Shown: positions 5,983 to 14,252 of the stretch, piece by piece
Numbering within the stretch: position 1 is the stretch's first letter
How the letters are laid out: every line of letters begins with the position of its first letter
Assembly: GCF_003710815.1 (NCBI RefSeq)
Contig: NZ_RHHP01000015.1
Location: forward strand, 241,924-305,923
DNA: 64,000 nt
DNA from: Brevibacillus centrosporus
GTDB taxonomy: Bacteria > Bacillota > Bacilli > Brevibacillales > Brevibacillaceae
Direction: 5' to 3'
Made by a program: the position numbers and the translations under genes
The notes under the pieces: generated by a model
The model's input: the letters and a program-made list of their open reading frames with translations, nothing else
Database searches by the model: none
What the model was told of the DNA's origin: nothing

Positions 5983-7095
5983 TTACTTCAGATTTTCCGG
6001 ATTGAGGCACTCGAGCTCTGGAATCACAAATCGTCCATCCTTGCGAATCAGACGATCATCAAACCAGATCTCTCCGCCGCCCCATTCAGGGCGCTGGATC
6101 ATGACGAGATCCCAGTGAATGGAGGATTTGTTGCCATTGAACGCTTCGTCATAGGCTTGGCCTGGGGTAAAGTGGAAGCTGCCATCGATTTTTTCGTCAA
6201 ACAAAATGTCTTTCATCGGGTTTTGGATGAAAGGATTCACTCCAATGGCAAACTCCCCAACGTAACGAGCGCCTTCATCCGTATCGAATACCTCGTTGAT
6301 TTTTTCCGTATCGTTGGCAGTAGCCTCGATGATTTTGCCATCCTTGAAAGTCAGCTTAATATTGTCGTAGGTGTAGCCTTGGTACGGCGAAGGAGTGTTG
6401 TAGGAAATCGTCCCGTTTACCGAATCGCGCACAGGCGCTGTAAACACTTCCCCGTCAGGAATATTGGCGTTTCCAGCGCATTTGATGGCGGGAATTCCTT
6501 TGATGGAGAAAGTCAGGTCGGTGCCAGGACCAGTCAGGCGGACTTTGTCTGTCTTTTCCATCAGCTCGACCAGGCTGTCCATCGCACTGTCCATTTTGCC
6601 GTAATCCAACGTGCACACCTTGAAATAGAAATCCTCGAAGCCATCCGTGCTCATGTTGGCGAGCTGCGCCATGGATGGATTCGGGTAGCGGAGCACGACC
6701 CATTTCGTTTCCGGTACACGTACGTCCAGAACCGGACGCATCAACAGCTTGGAGTACAGCTGCATTTTATCACCAGGGACGTCTGCCAGCTCGCTGATGT
6801 TATCGCCGCCACGGATCCCGATGTAGCAGTCCATTTTTTTCATAAAGGAGACATCCGCATCGCGCATGACACCCAGCTGCGTTTCATTTGCTCCAAGCAG
6901 AAGCTCACGCTGGATCGTTTGGTCGATCAGCTGCACATAAGGGTGGCCGCCTGCTTCGTATACCTTGCTGATGACAGCTTTCACCAAATCATGAACTTGG
7001 CCGATCGCGTAAATCAATACGTTTTCACCGGGCTGCACGGTAGTGGAGTAGTTCACCAGTACATCTGCCAGTTGTTCGATACGAGAATCTTTCAT
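5983..7095 (-). CDS. ampS: M29-family aminopeptidase (AmpS type)
   Basis: A 370-aa cytoplasmic metallopeptidase of the thermophilic aminopeptidase (M29) family, which removes N-terminal residues from peptides using two divalent metals. Visible family features are DSRIEQLADVLVNYS at the start, VPETKWVVLRYPNPSMAQLA, the conserved NIPDGEVFTAP segment, ARYVGEFAIGVNP, and C-terminal metal-ligand regions including FHFTPGQAYDEA and SIHWDLVMIQRP. The start at 7095 follows GAGGGAT; the longer open frame adds ten unlikely residues. In B. subtilis ampS lies near the ytxJ-aroA-ccpA region, matching the order here. Confidence 0.9.
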   Translation of the reverse strand: MKDSRIEQLADVLVNYSTTVQPGENVLIYAIGQVHDLVKAVISKVYEAGGHPYVQLIDQTIQRELLLGANETQLGVMRDADVSFMKKMDCYIGIRGGDNISELADVPGDKMQLYSKLLMRPVLDVRVPETKWVVLRYPNPSMAQLANMSTDGFEDFYFKVCTLDYGKMDSAMDSLVELMEKTDKVRLTGPGTDLTFSIKGIPAIKCAGNANIPDGEVFTAPVRDSVNGTISYNTPSPYQGYTYDNIKLTFKDGKIIEATANDTEKINEVFDTDEGARYVGEFAIGVNPFIQNPMKDILFDEKIDGSFHFTPGQAYDEAFNGNKSSIHWDLVMIQRPEWGGGEIWFDDRLIRKDGRFVIPELECLNPENLK

Positions 7096-7154
7096 AGGAA
7101 GAGTATCCCTCGCTTTCCATATCATTCAGTATGTATTGTACACAACACGCACAC

Positions 7155-7182
7155 AAAAAAGCTACCCACGTGAATGGGTAGC
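7155..7182 (-). terminator. rho-independent terminator of the YjcZ-like gene
   Basis: Minus strand GCTACCC, 8-base loop, GGGTAGC, TTTTTT. Confidence 0.85.
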
Positions 7183-7266
7183 GTGCGTAGAAACGCGCTT
7201 AACAGGATTCGGTTTTAATGTATATGCAGCACCGTACCTAAATGTTCCTGGTTAATCCAGACTGAT

Positions 7267-7359
7267 TTATTCGCAGCCGCATCCTACAATTACCAGCAGG
7301 ATGAACAAAATCAGTACAAGAGTGAATCCATCGAAACCGCCGTTAAAAATGCTACTCAT
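7267..7359 (-). CDS. YjcZ-family sporulation-type micropeptide (30 aa)
   Basis: Thirty codons behind AAAGGAGG. The product has the YjcZ layout: short glycine-rich start (NGGFDGF), one membrane helix (LVLILFILLVIVG) and a short tail, here CGCE with two Cys. YjcZ-like peptides are made in sporulating Bacilli and are thought to sit in spore membranes or coat; their role is unknown. It has its own terminator at 7155-7182. A second member lies at 46089 and a looser relative at 43787. Confidence 0.85.
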   Translation of the reverse strand: MSSIFNGGFDGFTLVLILFILLVIVGCGCE

Positions 7360-7584
7360 ATGAGAAACATCCTCCTTTAATGTGTTAAGCCTCTTGTGCT
7401 TACACCCATAACATATGGGTTTTCGCACAGCGCCGATACGGGCATATGCCCATTTTTGGGAAGATTCTTTTGGAGGGCGGCCAAGATTTCGAATCTGTAA
7501 GCGTTTCGATGTTTATTATTCTGAAAAGCAGGAAAAGCTAGAGGATACCAAAAGACTTTGCAATAGCGAAAGGATGTTAAATAC

Positions 7585-7818
7585 ATGCAAAGATCATTGT
7601 CCAGCCTCCAACACGATCTCGTACCCATCACCATTAATGTAGGGGAAGATTTTAAATCCATCGTCTGGAAAGCGCAATACGATATGGATTTCAATACGGA
7701 ATGTCTGTTTTGCTTCTCCGAGCGCATTACCGGGTACCGAGTGGAAGATGAAGCAGGCCACGCAGGCAAGGTCGCTGTTTGCCCTCACTGTGAAAAAGTG
7801 AATGCGATTTACGCCTAA
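7585..7818 (+). CDS. small CxxC zinc-ribbon-like protein
   Basis: A 77-aa protein with two Cys pairs, CLFCF about residue 40 and CPHC about residue 67, which could bind one zinc. The N-terminus (LVPITINVGEDFKSIVWKAQYD) is not recognised. AAAGGATG precedes ATG 7585, and a terminator follows at 7849. Function unknown. Confidence 0.65.
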   Translation: MQRSLSSLQHDLVPITINVGEDFKSIVWKAQYDMDFNTECLFCFSERITGYRVEDEAGHAGKVAVCPHCEKVNAIYA

Positions 7819-7848
7819 CCTGTCTTTAAAACCAAGGGATATGACCTG

Positions 7849-7885
7849 AAAAAAGCGGTGCCTCCACAAGGCATCGCTTTTCTTT
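7849..7885 (+). terminator. rho-independent terminator
   Basis: AAAAGCGGTGCC pairs with GGCATCGCTTTT and is followed by CTTT. Confidence 0.8.
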
Positions 7886-7988
7886 ATCTGCCTCTGTATC
7901 CACCATGTACCACTTAGGGTTTAGCAGGATTGAAGAAGAGTTTCACGAATAGTACAGAGGTATACATATGTGGAATAGAGGTGAAAAG

Positions 7989-8387
7989 ATGCAGAAGAAA
8001 TGCAGCCGCTGCGGAAAAGACATGGAAATCGTGCTGCGCAACGTCGTGTACCGCAAACGGGTCAAGATCATGAACGTACCAGTGCACGTCTGCGTGGACG
8101 ACTGCTGCGCCCATTCCCAGGTGGTTGATGTGATTAAAGACGATCTGAAATCACTGATGGAGGACTTGGGGCAGCATCCTGAGCGTCAGGCGATCGAATT
8201 CGAAGAAATGTCAGAGTTATCCAATATATTGGTTTTGGTTGCCAATGAAGGTCTGGACTCATCCGTACGCGATGTCTTGGGTGAGCGGGTTAACGAGCTT
8301 TTGGACTTATTCCTATTGGCACAGTCACTAGGAGACGAGAGCTGGATGCTGGAGTTGCGTGAAAGACTGACAAAAATCATGGTGTAA
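7989..8387 (+). CDS. YgiT-like zinc-finger protein, hypothetical
   Basis: A 132-aa protein starting at ATG 7989 behind AGAGGTGAAAAG. It opens with CSRCGKDMEIVLRNVVYRKR and a second Cys group VCVDDCCAH, as in YgiT-type zinc fingers, then a C-terminal helical half (IKDDLKSLMEDL ... LDLFLLAQSLGDESWMLELRERL). YgiT fingers often belong to antitoxins, but no toxin partner or DNA-binding domain is seen. It is probably a solitary gene of unknown role. Confidence 0.65.
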   Translation: MQKKCSRCGKDMEIVLRNVVYRKRVKIMNVPVHVCVDDCCAHSQVVDVIKDDLKSLMEDLGQHPERQAIEFEEMSELSNILVLVANEGLDSSVRDVLGERVNELLDLFLLAQSLGDESWMLELRERLTKIMV

Positions 8388-8397
8388 ACGAAGGGGG

Positions 8398-8426
8398 AGG
8401 GGCGCCGGAAGAGGCGTCTTTTCTTT
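8398..8426 (+). terminator. rho-independent terminator
   Basis: GGCGCC pairs with GGCGTC (one G-U) and is followed by TTTTCTTT. The B1 repeat starts right after it. Confidence 0.65.
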
Positions 8427-8513
8427 GTACAGTAAGAATTTATAAGATTCTTAGCCAGTATAAGTGCAACTATGGCTCCACCGTCAAGCTGGGCGGAGCC
8501 AAGTTTTCTAATG
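8427..8513 (+). repeat. short structured repeat, copy B1
   Basis: Starts GTACAGTAAGAATTTATAAG with hairpin AAGAAT / ATTCTT (8434-8452), then a 56-bp part (8458-8513) matching 55315-55370: GTATAAGTGCAACTATG, a GGCTCC / GGAGCC hairpin and AAGTTTTCTnATG. The end motifs GAATTTATAAG and GTTTTCT also occur at the ends of the 111-bp A repeats (35389, 44146), suggesting one family of small mobile elements. Confidence 0.7.
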
Positions 8514-8607
8514 CACATGTATTTCTCCTGCACCGGTAACGTAGACTTTCAGCTGCCTGTTTCTGTATACTGAAAACCACAGGGTAGATGAAAAGGAGAG
8601 ATACAGC

Positions 8608-8934
8608 GTGGCACAAAAACAGCTTTCCTCCACGGAGGATTTGAATCAGTTTGTCGCAGAGAGCGGAAAAAGACTTTTGTTTAAACACAGCACGACTTGC
8701 CCGATCAGCGCAACGGCGTATTCCGAATTCCAGTCGTTTTTGCAAGAGCAAAGCGTACCTGCAGCAGTGATTCACGTCATCGAAGACCGGCCCGTTTCCA
8801 ATGCAGTCGCAGAGCGCTTCGGGATCAAGCATGAATCCCCGCAAATCTTCTTGTTGGATGACGGACAAGTAAAGTGGCATACGTCCCACTGGAAAATCAC
8901 CAAGGATTCCATCACGGAAGCAGTGAAGGCCTAA
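8608..8934 (+). CDS. ytxJ: bacillithiol-system monothiol bacilliredoxin YtxJ/BrxC
   Basis: A 108-aa thioredoxin-fold protein. The active-site motif is TCPIS (single catalytic Cys), followed by the cis-Pro strand SPQIFLLDDGQVKWHTSHWKIT, both diagnostic of YtxJ. BrxC removes bacillithiol from S-bacillithiolated proteins after oxidative stress. It starts at GTG 8608 with AAAGGAG 9 bases upstream. In B. subtilis ytxJ lies just before aroA and ccpA; here only the FtsA-like gene intervenes. Confidence 0.92.
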   Translation: MAQKQLSSTEDLNQFVAESGKRLLFKHSTTCPISATAYSEFQSFLQEQSVPAAVIHVIEDRPVSNAVAERFGIKHESPQIFLLDDGQVKWHTSHWKITKDSITEAVKA

Positions 8935-8937
8935 TAG

Positions 8938-8979
8938 AGAAAAGAGCTGTCAACTCCACGGAGTGAGCAGCTCTTTTTT
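8938..8979 (+). terminator. rho-independent terminator
   Basis: AAAGAGCTG pairs with CAGCTCTTT and runs into TTTTTT. Confidence 0.85.
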
Positions 8980-9043
8980 CATACAGGTAATAATGAATGC
9001 GATTCTATCCGGTTTTCGTGCAGCGAAGCCGACTCTTCTGCTT

Positions 9044-11218
9044 TTACTCCCAATACAATTCGAGCTTGTCCCCGCTTTTTAGCTCCGTTTGGAAAGAGGC
9101 GACCTCACCATTTAACAGCATGACAAATCCCGAGATGCTTTCGCGATCCGGTTTTTCTAGTGAGAAGTCGACGTAGCGGAACACGTCACTGAAAACGGGA
9201 ATGGTGGCCGGGGCAGATTTGACCGTAATGACAGCCCCATCCTCGACCAAATCCACGTCCTGTACTGTACGGCCATCCATGGTTATCGTCACATGGGCTA
9301 CAGGGATCACGACCCGCTCCCCATTGAAGTGAACGGTAATGGACTCCTGCACCCATTCCTCGAGAGGGATTACCTCGCGAATAGGGGGAAGGGATACCTC
9401 TTCCAGTCGGTAGGTCAGCTCATCGCCTTGACGGATAGAATCCGATGGCGTGGCAGGCTTTCCGTTGACCTCCAGCGTGACCGTACGGGAAGGAAGCGTG
9501 TAAGTATGGCCGTTCACACTGAACTGGTACGGAGTCGTTTCCTGCTCCGAGCTGTCAACTACCCCGGCGATCTGCAATGCTTCGCCAACTGTTCGCGGCA
9601 GACGAATCTCCACTTCGCTGCGATCTGGCACCTCGGCATCAAGGGATTGCGGCTCCCCGTTAATGAGGATAACGGGTCCAAGAGACAGGGGCCGTTCGTT
9701 GCAGTGTATTTCCAACGTGTCCAGTTGGTCGAACAGGTCCTTGGCAGTTGCCTGAGCATCCGTTCCGTTCTCCCCTGCAACAACGACGATGGTATCTCCA
9801 TCCTCCAAGGGAGCATCCAGACTGGAAGCCTGTCCGTTCTTTTCGATGACGGGCGGCGTCCCGTGCTTGCCTGGTATCATCTTCATTCTGCCATTGATCG
9901 TCACGGTCATCGCCAGTCCAGGGCGTCCATAGAGTCGACGAATGTCCATGCCAGCTCCGATCAAGGCATCGCCCAGCGTCATTTTCCGCAGGTCAAAAAT
10001 TCGGATAGGCATGTCGTTGACAGTCACCGTGACGTAGCGCAAAGGATGGCGACGAGCCGCAACCGCGATTCCGACCGGTGTAACAAACTCAGGTCCTCCG
10101 AGCAGTGGATGATCGCCTACGTACTGCTTGATGGCATCTCCTCCACGGACGGCAACGCGAGCGGCTGGGATATTGAGTACCTGCGCCACTTTTGTTGTCA
10201 GCCCGGGTGTGAGGCTGCCGCCGCCAATCAGCATGACAGCCTGCGGTGCTTTTCCGTTCAGCTCGAGAATTTTAAAGGCGATTTTTTCCGCCAGCAAATG
10301 GATGTCCGACTCGATCGCAGCAATGACCTCTGCGCAGGGCAAGGTCTGCTCCACTCCCAAAATGTCAGTGAAAGTAACGGTTTCGTGTGTGGACAGAACT
10401 CGCTTGACCTCTTCCGCCATCGGAAAATCGAGCAGGTACGCATTCATCAGCGCGTCCGTGATCTCGTCCCCGGCTACCGGAACCATGCCGTAAGCTGTGA
10501 TGGCTCCTTCCTCGGTCAAGGCGACGTCGGAGGTGCCCGCTCCGATATCTACGAGGGCGATATTCAGGCGGCGCATCGTTACAGGGATAAGCACATTGAT
10601 CGCGGCGATCGGCTCCAGAGTCAAAGCCTGCATCTCCAGATCACAGCGCTTCAAAGCGGCGATCAGGGAGTCGACAACCACGCGAGGCAAAAAGGTAGCA
10701 ATGACATCTGCGCTGGCTGTATCCCCGCGCTGATCGATCAAGCTGCCGATCAACTCGCCATCGAGGTGGTAGTTGACCACACTATACCCGACGCAATAAT
10801 AACGGGTAACGTCCTGATCCTTCAGCTCCTGCGCCAGCTCGGCCTGGGCCTCCTGCACGGCAGCGAATTCCAGCGTGAGCACATCTTCACGGTTGATAAA
10901 GGCATGACGGGCAAGCGGCATGTCAGTCCGTACCCGACGAGTACGCAAGGAACGTCCTGCTGCTGCAACAGCTACTTGATGAAGCGGTCCGTACTTTTGT
11001 TCCAGCTCCTCTTTGATTTGCTGGATGACTTTGGCTACCGCCACGATATCGTGGATTTGCCCATCGAGCATGGAGCGCTCGTCGTGCTCTCTGATCGCAC
11101 AATCAAGAACGCGGTATTGCTCACCGATCGCTTCCACGATCAGTCCGACTACGCTGCGTGTCCCGATATCTAAAGAAAAAATCAGCTCTGATTTGGCTGT
11201 TTCTGTATGCGCAGACAA
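9044..11218 (-). CDS. FtsA-like ATPase with long repeat-bearing C-terminal extension
   Basis: A 724-aa protein. Residues 1 to about 375 form an actin-like ATPase of the FtsA/PilM group: phosphate 1 loop FSLDIGTRSVVG, SHS2-like insertion, phosphate 2 loop ALVDIGAGTSDVAL, and the adenosine motif VMLIGGGSLTPGL. From about residue 390 come several beta-rich units with VTINGRM / VLINGEP-type strands and LEDGDTIVVVAG-type ends, like repeated beta-grasp modules. It is distinct from cell-division FtsA, which sits in the dcw cluster and is about 420 aa. The start is TTG 11218, because GAGGAG lies 11 bases before it and the upstream frame lacks a site. It probably acts at the membrane or envelope; function unproven. 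Confidence 0.75.
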   Translation of the reverse strand: MSAHTETAKSELIFSLDIGTRSVVGLIVEAIGEQYRVLDCAIREHDERSMLDGQIHDIVAVAKVIQQIKEELEQKYGPLHQVAVAAAGRSLRTRRVRTDMPLARHAFINREDVLTLEFAAVQEAQAELAQELKDQDVTRYYCVGYSVVNYHLDGELIGSLIDQRGDTASADVIATFLPRVVVDSLIAALKRCDLEMQALTLEPIAAINVLIPVTMRRLNIALVDIGAGTSDVALTEEGAITAYGMVPVAGDEITDALMNAYLLDFPMAEEVKRVLSTHETVTFTDILGVEQTLPCAEVIAAIESDIHLLAEKIAFKILELNGKAPQAVMLIGGGSLTPGLTTKVAQVLNIPAARVAVRGGDAIKQYVGDHPLLGGPEFVTPVGIAVAARRHPLRYVTVTVNDMPIRIFDLRKMTLGDALIGAGMDIRRLYGRPGLAMTVTINGRMKMIPGKHGTPPVIEKNGQASSLDAPLEDGDTIVVVAGENGTDAQATAKDLFDQLDTLEIHCNERPLSLGPVILINGEPQSLDAEVPDRSEVEIRLPRTVGEALQIAGVVDSSEQETTPYQFSVNGHTYTLPSRTVTLEVNGKPATPSDSIRQGDELTYRLEEVSLPPIREVIPLEEWVQESITVHFNGERVVIPVAHVTITMDGRTVQDVDLVEDGAVITVKSAPATIPVFSDVFRYVDFSLEKPDRESISGFVMLLNGEVASFQTELKSGDKLELYWE

Positions 11219-11277
11219 AGGTAAGGTCACTCCTCGTTCTGGATGAATACCATGCAAAATATGTACATCTATCCAAT

Positions 11278-11314
11278 TTATTCGACTTCGATCAAGGAGA
11301 ATCCTGTCGAATAA
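11278..11314. repeat. inverted repeat upstream of the FtsA-like gene
   Basis: TTATTCGAC (11278-11286) and GTCGAATAA (11306-11314) form perfect 9-bp arms 19 bp apart. It lies 60-95 bp before the minus-strand start and could be a 5'-UTR hairpin or operator. The 333-bp intergenic region also holds the aroA promoter. Confidence 0.5.
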
Positions 11315-11377
11315 AGGAATCTTCTGCGCGTTGACCAATATTTACAATTTACTTTCGCGCTTTTTGGCGCTAAACTG

Positions 11378-11406
11378 CTGACAAGGGCATTTGAATCGAT
11401 TATAAT
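11378..11406 (+). promoter_or_regulatory. aroA promoter
   Basis: -35 CTGACA (11378-11383), 17-bp spacer, -10 TATAAT (11401-11406). About 140 nt of leader precede the start codon. Confidence 0.7.
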
Positions 11407-11551
11407 AACCCTAATTTATCGAAAAGTACCCGTAGTGGCTGATCAGAAAACCATACTGAACTGGGCTTTTGGGCAATGCCTTCGTTGTACTTAGGTAAAT
11501 GAGGTTTTTATAAAATCTTATTTGCAAATAAAAAGAGGAGAGTGGAGAGTC

Positions 11552-12649
11552 ATGGCACACGATTTGATTGATAACATGCGCAAACAGATTGACGAAATCA
11601 ACCTGCAAATTCTCGATCTGATCAACAAGCGCGCGACCCTGGTACAAGAGCTGGGCAAAGAAAAAGAAAAACAGGGCAGCAACCGATTCGATCCAGAGCG
11701 CGAGCGTCAAATGCTCAACCAGCTGGTAGAAAACAACAAAGGCCCATTCAATGACAATACAGTTCGTCATCTTTTCAAACAAATCTTCCAAGTATCCCTC
11801 GAATTGCAAAACGACGATAAGAAAAAGGTTTTGCTCGTCAGCCGCAAAAAGCAGGCGGAAGATACAGTAATCACGGTAAAAGGCGTAGAGTTCGGTGCCG
11901 GCAATCCGATCCTGATCGCAGGTCCTTGCTCGGTAGAAAGCTATGAGCAAGTAAAAGCAGTCGCGGAGAACCATGTGAAGCGCGGTCTGCGTACGCTTCG
12001 CGGCGGAGCATACAAGCCTCGCACGTCCCCATACGATTTCCAAGGTCTGGGTGAAGAGGGCCTGCAAATCCTCAAGCGCATCGGCGATGAGTACAACCTC
12101 GTTACCATCAGCGAGATCGTGACTCCAGCTGACCTGGAAATGGCGAGCCAATACATCGACGTGATCCAAATCGGTGCACGCAACATGCAAAACTTCGAAC
12201 TGCTGAAAGCAGCTGGTCGTCTGAACAAGCCGATCCTGCTGAAACGCGGTTTGTCTGCAACGATCGAAGAATTCATCTACGCTGCAGAATACATCCTGTC
12301 CGAGGGCAATACGCAAGTCATGCTGTGTGAGCGCGGTATCCGCACCTATGAAAAAGCGACTCGCAACACACTGGACATCTCGGCAGTACCACTCCTGAAG
12401 CAAGAAACGCACTTGCCAGTGTTCGTAGACGTGACACACTCTACTGGTCGTCGCGATCTGCTCTTGCCTACCGCAAAAGCGGGTATCGCTGTCGGATCTG
12501 ACGGTATCATGGTCGAAGTTCACCCGGATCCAGACGTGGCTTTGTCCGATGCCAAACAACAGCTGAACATCCCAGACTTCAACAAATTTGTTGACGATCT
12601 GCTCGCTTCTGGTCTGTACAAAGGTGAAGTAGTCGCTGCACGCGGTTAA
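11552..12649 (+). CDS. aroA: bifunctional DAHP synthase / chorismate mutase
   Basis: A 365-aa shikimate-pathway enzyme. Residues 1-90 are an AroQ-type chorismate mutase domain ([20 protein letters not shown] ... [13 protein letters not shown]), which in Bacillus also acts as the allosteric sensor for chorismate and prephenate. The rest is a type I-beta DAHP synthase barrel ([65 protein letters not shown]) condensing PEP and erythrose 4-phosphate. It is named aroA as in B. subtilis (aroG elsewhere). Start 11552 follows AGAGGAG. The neighbours ytxJ and ccpA keep the Bacillus order. Confidence 0.97.
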   Translation: MAHDLIDNMRKQIDEINLQILDLINKRATLVQELGKEKEKQGSNRFDPERERQMLNQLVENNKGPFNDNTVRHLFKQIFQVSLELQNDDKKKVLLVSRKKQAEDTVITVKGVEFGAGNPILIAGPCSVESYEQVKAVAENHVKRGLRTLRGGAYKPRTSPYDFQGLGEEGLQILKRIGDEYNLVTISEIVTPADLEMASQYIDVIQIGARNMQNFELLKAAGRLNKPILLKRGLSATIEEFIYAAEYILSEGNTQVMLCERGIRTYEKATRNTLDISAVPLLKQETHLPVFVDVTHSTGRRDLLLPTAKAGIAVGSDGIMVEVHPDPDVALSDAKQQLNIPDFNKFVDDLLASGLYKGEVVAARG

Positions 12650-12672
12650 TTTGAAAGCGTAAAGTGTAGTCG

Positions 12673-12702
12673 GAGGTCTTTCCTGCACGCAGGAGAGGCC
12701 TC
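12673..12702 (+). terminator. aroA terminator
   Basis: GAGG-CT-CCTGC pairs with GCAGG-AG-CCTC, then TTCTAATTT. Confidence 0.7.
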
Positions 12703-12777
12703 TTCTAATTTGACGAACAGATGGTGAGCAAGTAAGCTAGACTTACGTGCTGTTAAGGCAGAAGGGGGATGTGCCGG

Positions 12778-13086
12778 ATGAATGAACACGACCAATGCTG
12801 CTCGGCTGAACGTTCAACGATGCGTTCTGACAAGATCAAGTCAAACCTCGTGTCCCGTCTCAATCGCGTAGAGGGCCAAATTCGCGGGATTCGCGGAATG
12901 GTAGAGAAGGATGTGTACTGTGATGACATCCTGAACCAGATCGCGGCAGTCCAATCCGCGCTGAACGCAGTGGGCAAGATCCTACTCGAAGGGCACATGC
13001 GCAGCTGTGTCATGGAGCGGATTCAGCAGGGGGACGAGGAAGTCATTGACGAACTGCTGAAAACGATGAATAAATTAATGAAGTAA
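12778..13086 (+). CDS. csoR: CsoR-family metal-sensing repressor
   Basis: A 102-aa all-helical repressor of the DUF156/CsoR family (SRLNRVEGQIRGIRGMVEKD). The Cu(I) ligand triad is present: Cys in VYCDDIL, His in LEGHMRSC and Cys two positions after Arg-Ser. The Cys-rich N-terminus (HDQCCSAE) is an added feature. CsoR proteins derepress copper efflux genes when Cu(I) binds, but no copA or copZ is nearby, so the target is elsewhere or the sensed metal differs. Start ATG 12778 is chosen over ATG 12769 because AGAAGGGGG then has proper spacing. Confidence 0.88.
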   Translation: MNEHDQCCSAERSTMRSDKIKSNLVSRLNRVEGQIRGIRGMVEKDVYCDDILNQIAAVQSALNAVGKILLEGHMRSCVMERIQQGDEEVIDELLKTMNKLMK

Positions 13087-13112
13087 CGCGTATAGAGACA
13101 AGCTAAAAACAA

Positions 13113-13141
13113 TTGCAACCACGTACAGCTTGTCGTATCAT
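13113..13141 (+). promoter_or_regulatory. ccpA promoter
   Basis: -35 TTGCAA (13113-13118), 17-bp spacer, -10 TATCAT (13136-13141). The Fur-box-like site at 13157 lies just downstream of the expected start point. Confidence 0.6.
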
Positions 13142-13156
13142 AGGTGCATATATTTA

Positions 13157-13171
13157 TGAAAATGATTATGA
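13157..13171. promoter_or_regulatory. Fur-box-like site in the ccpA leader
   Basis: TGAAAATGATTATGA matches the 7-1-7 Fur consensus TGATAATnATTATCA at 12 of 14 specified positions. It is centred about 16 bp after the predicted transcription start, a usual roadblock or repressor position. Confidence 0.45.
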
Positions 13172-13203
13172 AAACCATTAAATGGGGAAAGTGAGGGTGT
13201 GTG

Positions 13204-14214
13204 ATGCCGGTTACGATCTACGACGTGGCTAGAGAAGCGGGGGTTTCGATGGCGACCGTGTCCCGGGTTGTCAACGGAAATCCCAATGTGAAGCCGTTGA
13301 CCCGGAAAAAAGTATTAGCTGCAATTGAACGATTGGGATATCGTCCAAATGCGGTAGCGCGAGGACTCGCCAGCAAAAAGACAACAACGGTCGGTGTCAT
13401 TATCCCGGATATCTCCAGTTTGTTTTTTTCAGAGTTGGCGCGAGGGATTGAAGATATCGCGACCATGTACAAGTACAACATCATTTTGTGCAACTCCGAC
13501 CAAAGAATGGAAAAGGAATTGCAATTAATCAATACATTGCTGGAAAAACAGGTGGACGGGCTGTTGTTCATGGGTGCGGAGATCAAGGAAGATCATCTGC
13601 AGGCGCTCACTAGCACATCCGTACCAACCGTTCTGGCAGCGACTCGCGATGCAGATAACGCACTGCCATCTGTTACGATTGATCATTTCCAAGCGGGATA
13701 CGATGCGACAAAAGCTTTGATCGACCGCGGTCACAAGCGTGTCGCGATGATTACTGGACCGCTGAATGATCCACTGAGTGGTCTGATGCGTTTTGAGGGC
13801 TACAAAAAAGCGTTGGTTGACGCGGGAATTGGACTGAATGAAGACCTCGTTGCTAACGGGAACTTCTTCTACGAGTCCGGTCTGACAAAGACAAAACAGT
13901 TTCTGCAGCTGTCGGAACCGCCTACTGCGATTTTTGCCGCAAACGACGAGATGGCGATCGGAGCGATTCATGCGATCCAGGATTCCGGTTTAAACGTGCC
14001 AAACGATGTGGAAGTGATCGGGCATGATAATATCCGCCTGGTTGAGATGGTACGTCCGCGTCTGACCTCTGTCGTGCAGCCGATGTATGATATCGGAGCA
14101 GTTGCAATGCGCCTGTTGACCAAGTACATGAACAATGAACATGTGGAAGAGCATGTCGTATTGCTGCCACATCGAATCGAATACAGAGAAAGCACCAGAC
14201 CCGAGCAAGAATAA
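13204..14214 (+). CDS. ccpA: catabolite control protein A
   Basis: A 336-aa LacI/GalR-family regulator. The N-terminal helix-turn-helix [20 protein letters not shown] and the hinge helix region [12 protein letters not shown] are followed by a periplasmic-binding-like core ([20 protein letters not shown] ... [14 protein letters not shown]). With HPr-Ser46-P it binds cre sites to repress or activate carbon genes. Length (B. subtilis 334), the aroA neighbour and the nearby acuABC locus support the ortholog call over a generic LacI protein. ATG 13204 is favoured over the adjacent GTG 13201 for spacing from GTGAGGG. Confidence 0.95.
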   Translation: MPVTIYDVAREAGVSMATVSRVVNGNPNVKPLTRKKVLAAIERLGYRPNAVARGLASKKTTTVGVIIPDISSLFFSELARGIEDIATMYKYNIILCNSDQRMEKELQLINTLLEKQVDGLLFMGAEIKEDHLQALTSTSVPTVLAATRDADNALPSVTIDHFQAGYDATKALIDRGHKRVAMITGPLNDPLSGLMRFEGYKKALVDAGIGLNEDLVANGNFFYESGLTKTKQFLQLSEPPTAIFAANDEMAIGAIHAIQDSGLNVPNDVEVIGHDNIRLVEMVRPRLTSVVQPMYDIGAVAMRLLTKYMNNEHVEEHVVLLPHRIEYRESTRPEQE

Positions 14215-14252
14215 GACGGGCAGATTGGACGAGCAAGAGGAGGAAATTAGGG

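Noticed and set aside
5938..7173. 411-codon open frame on the plus strand
   Set aside because: Antisense to ampS, which has clear family motifs; no ribosome site.
9293..11173. 626-codon open frame on the plus strand
   Set aside because: Antisense shadow of the FtsA-like gene; composition and lack of any motif or ribosome site rule it out.
11411..12688. 425-codon open frame on the minus strand
   Set aside because: Antisense to aroA across its whole length, with no motif.
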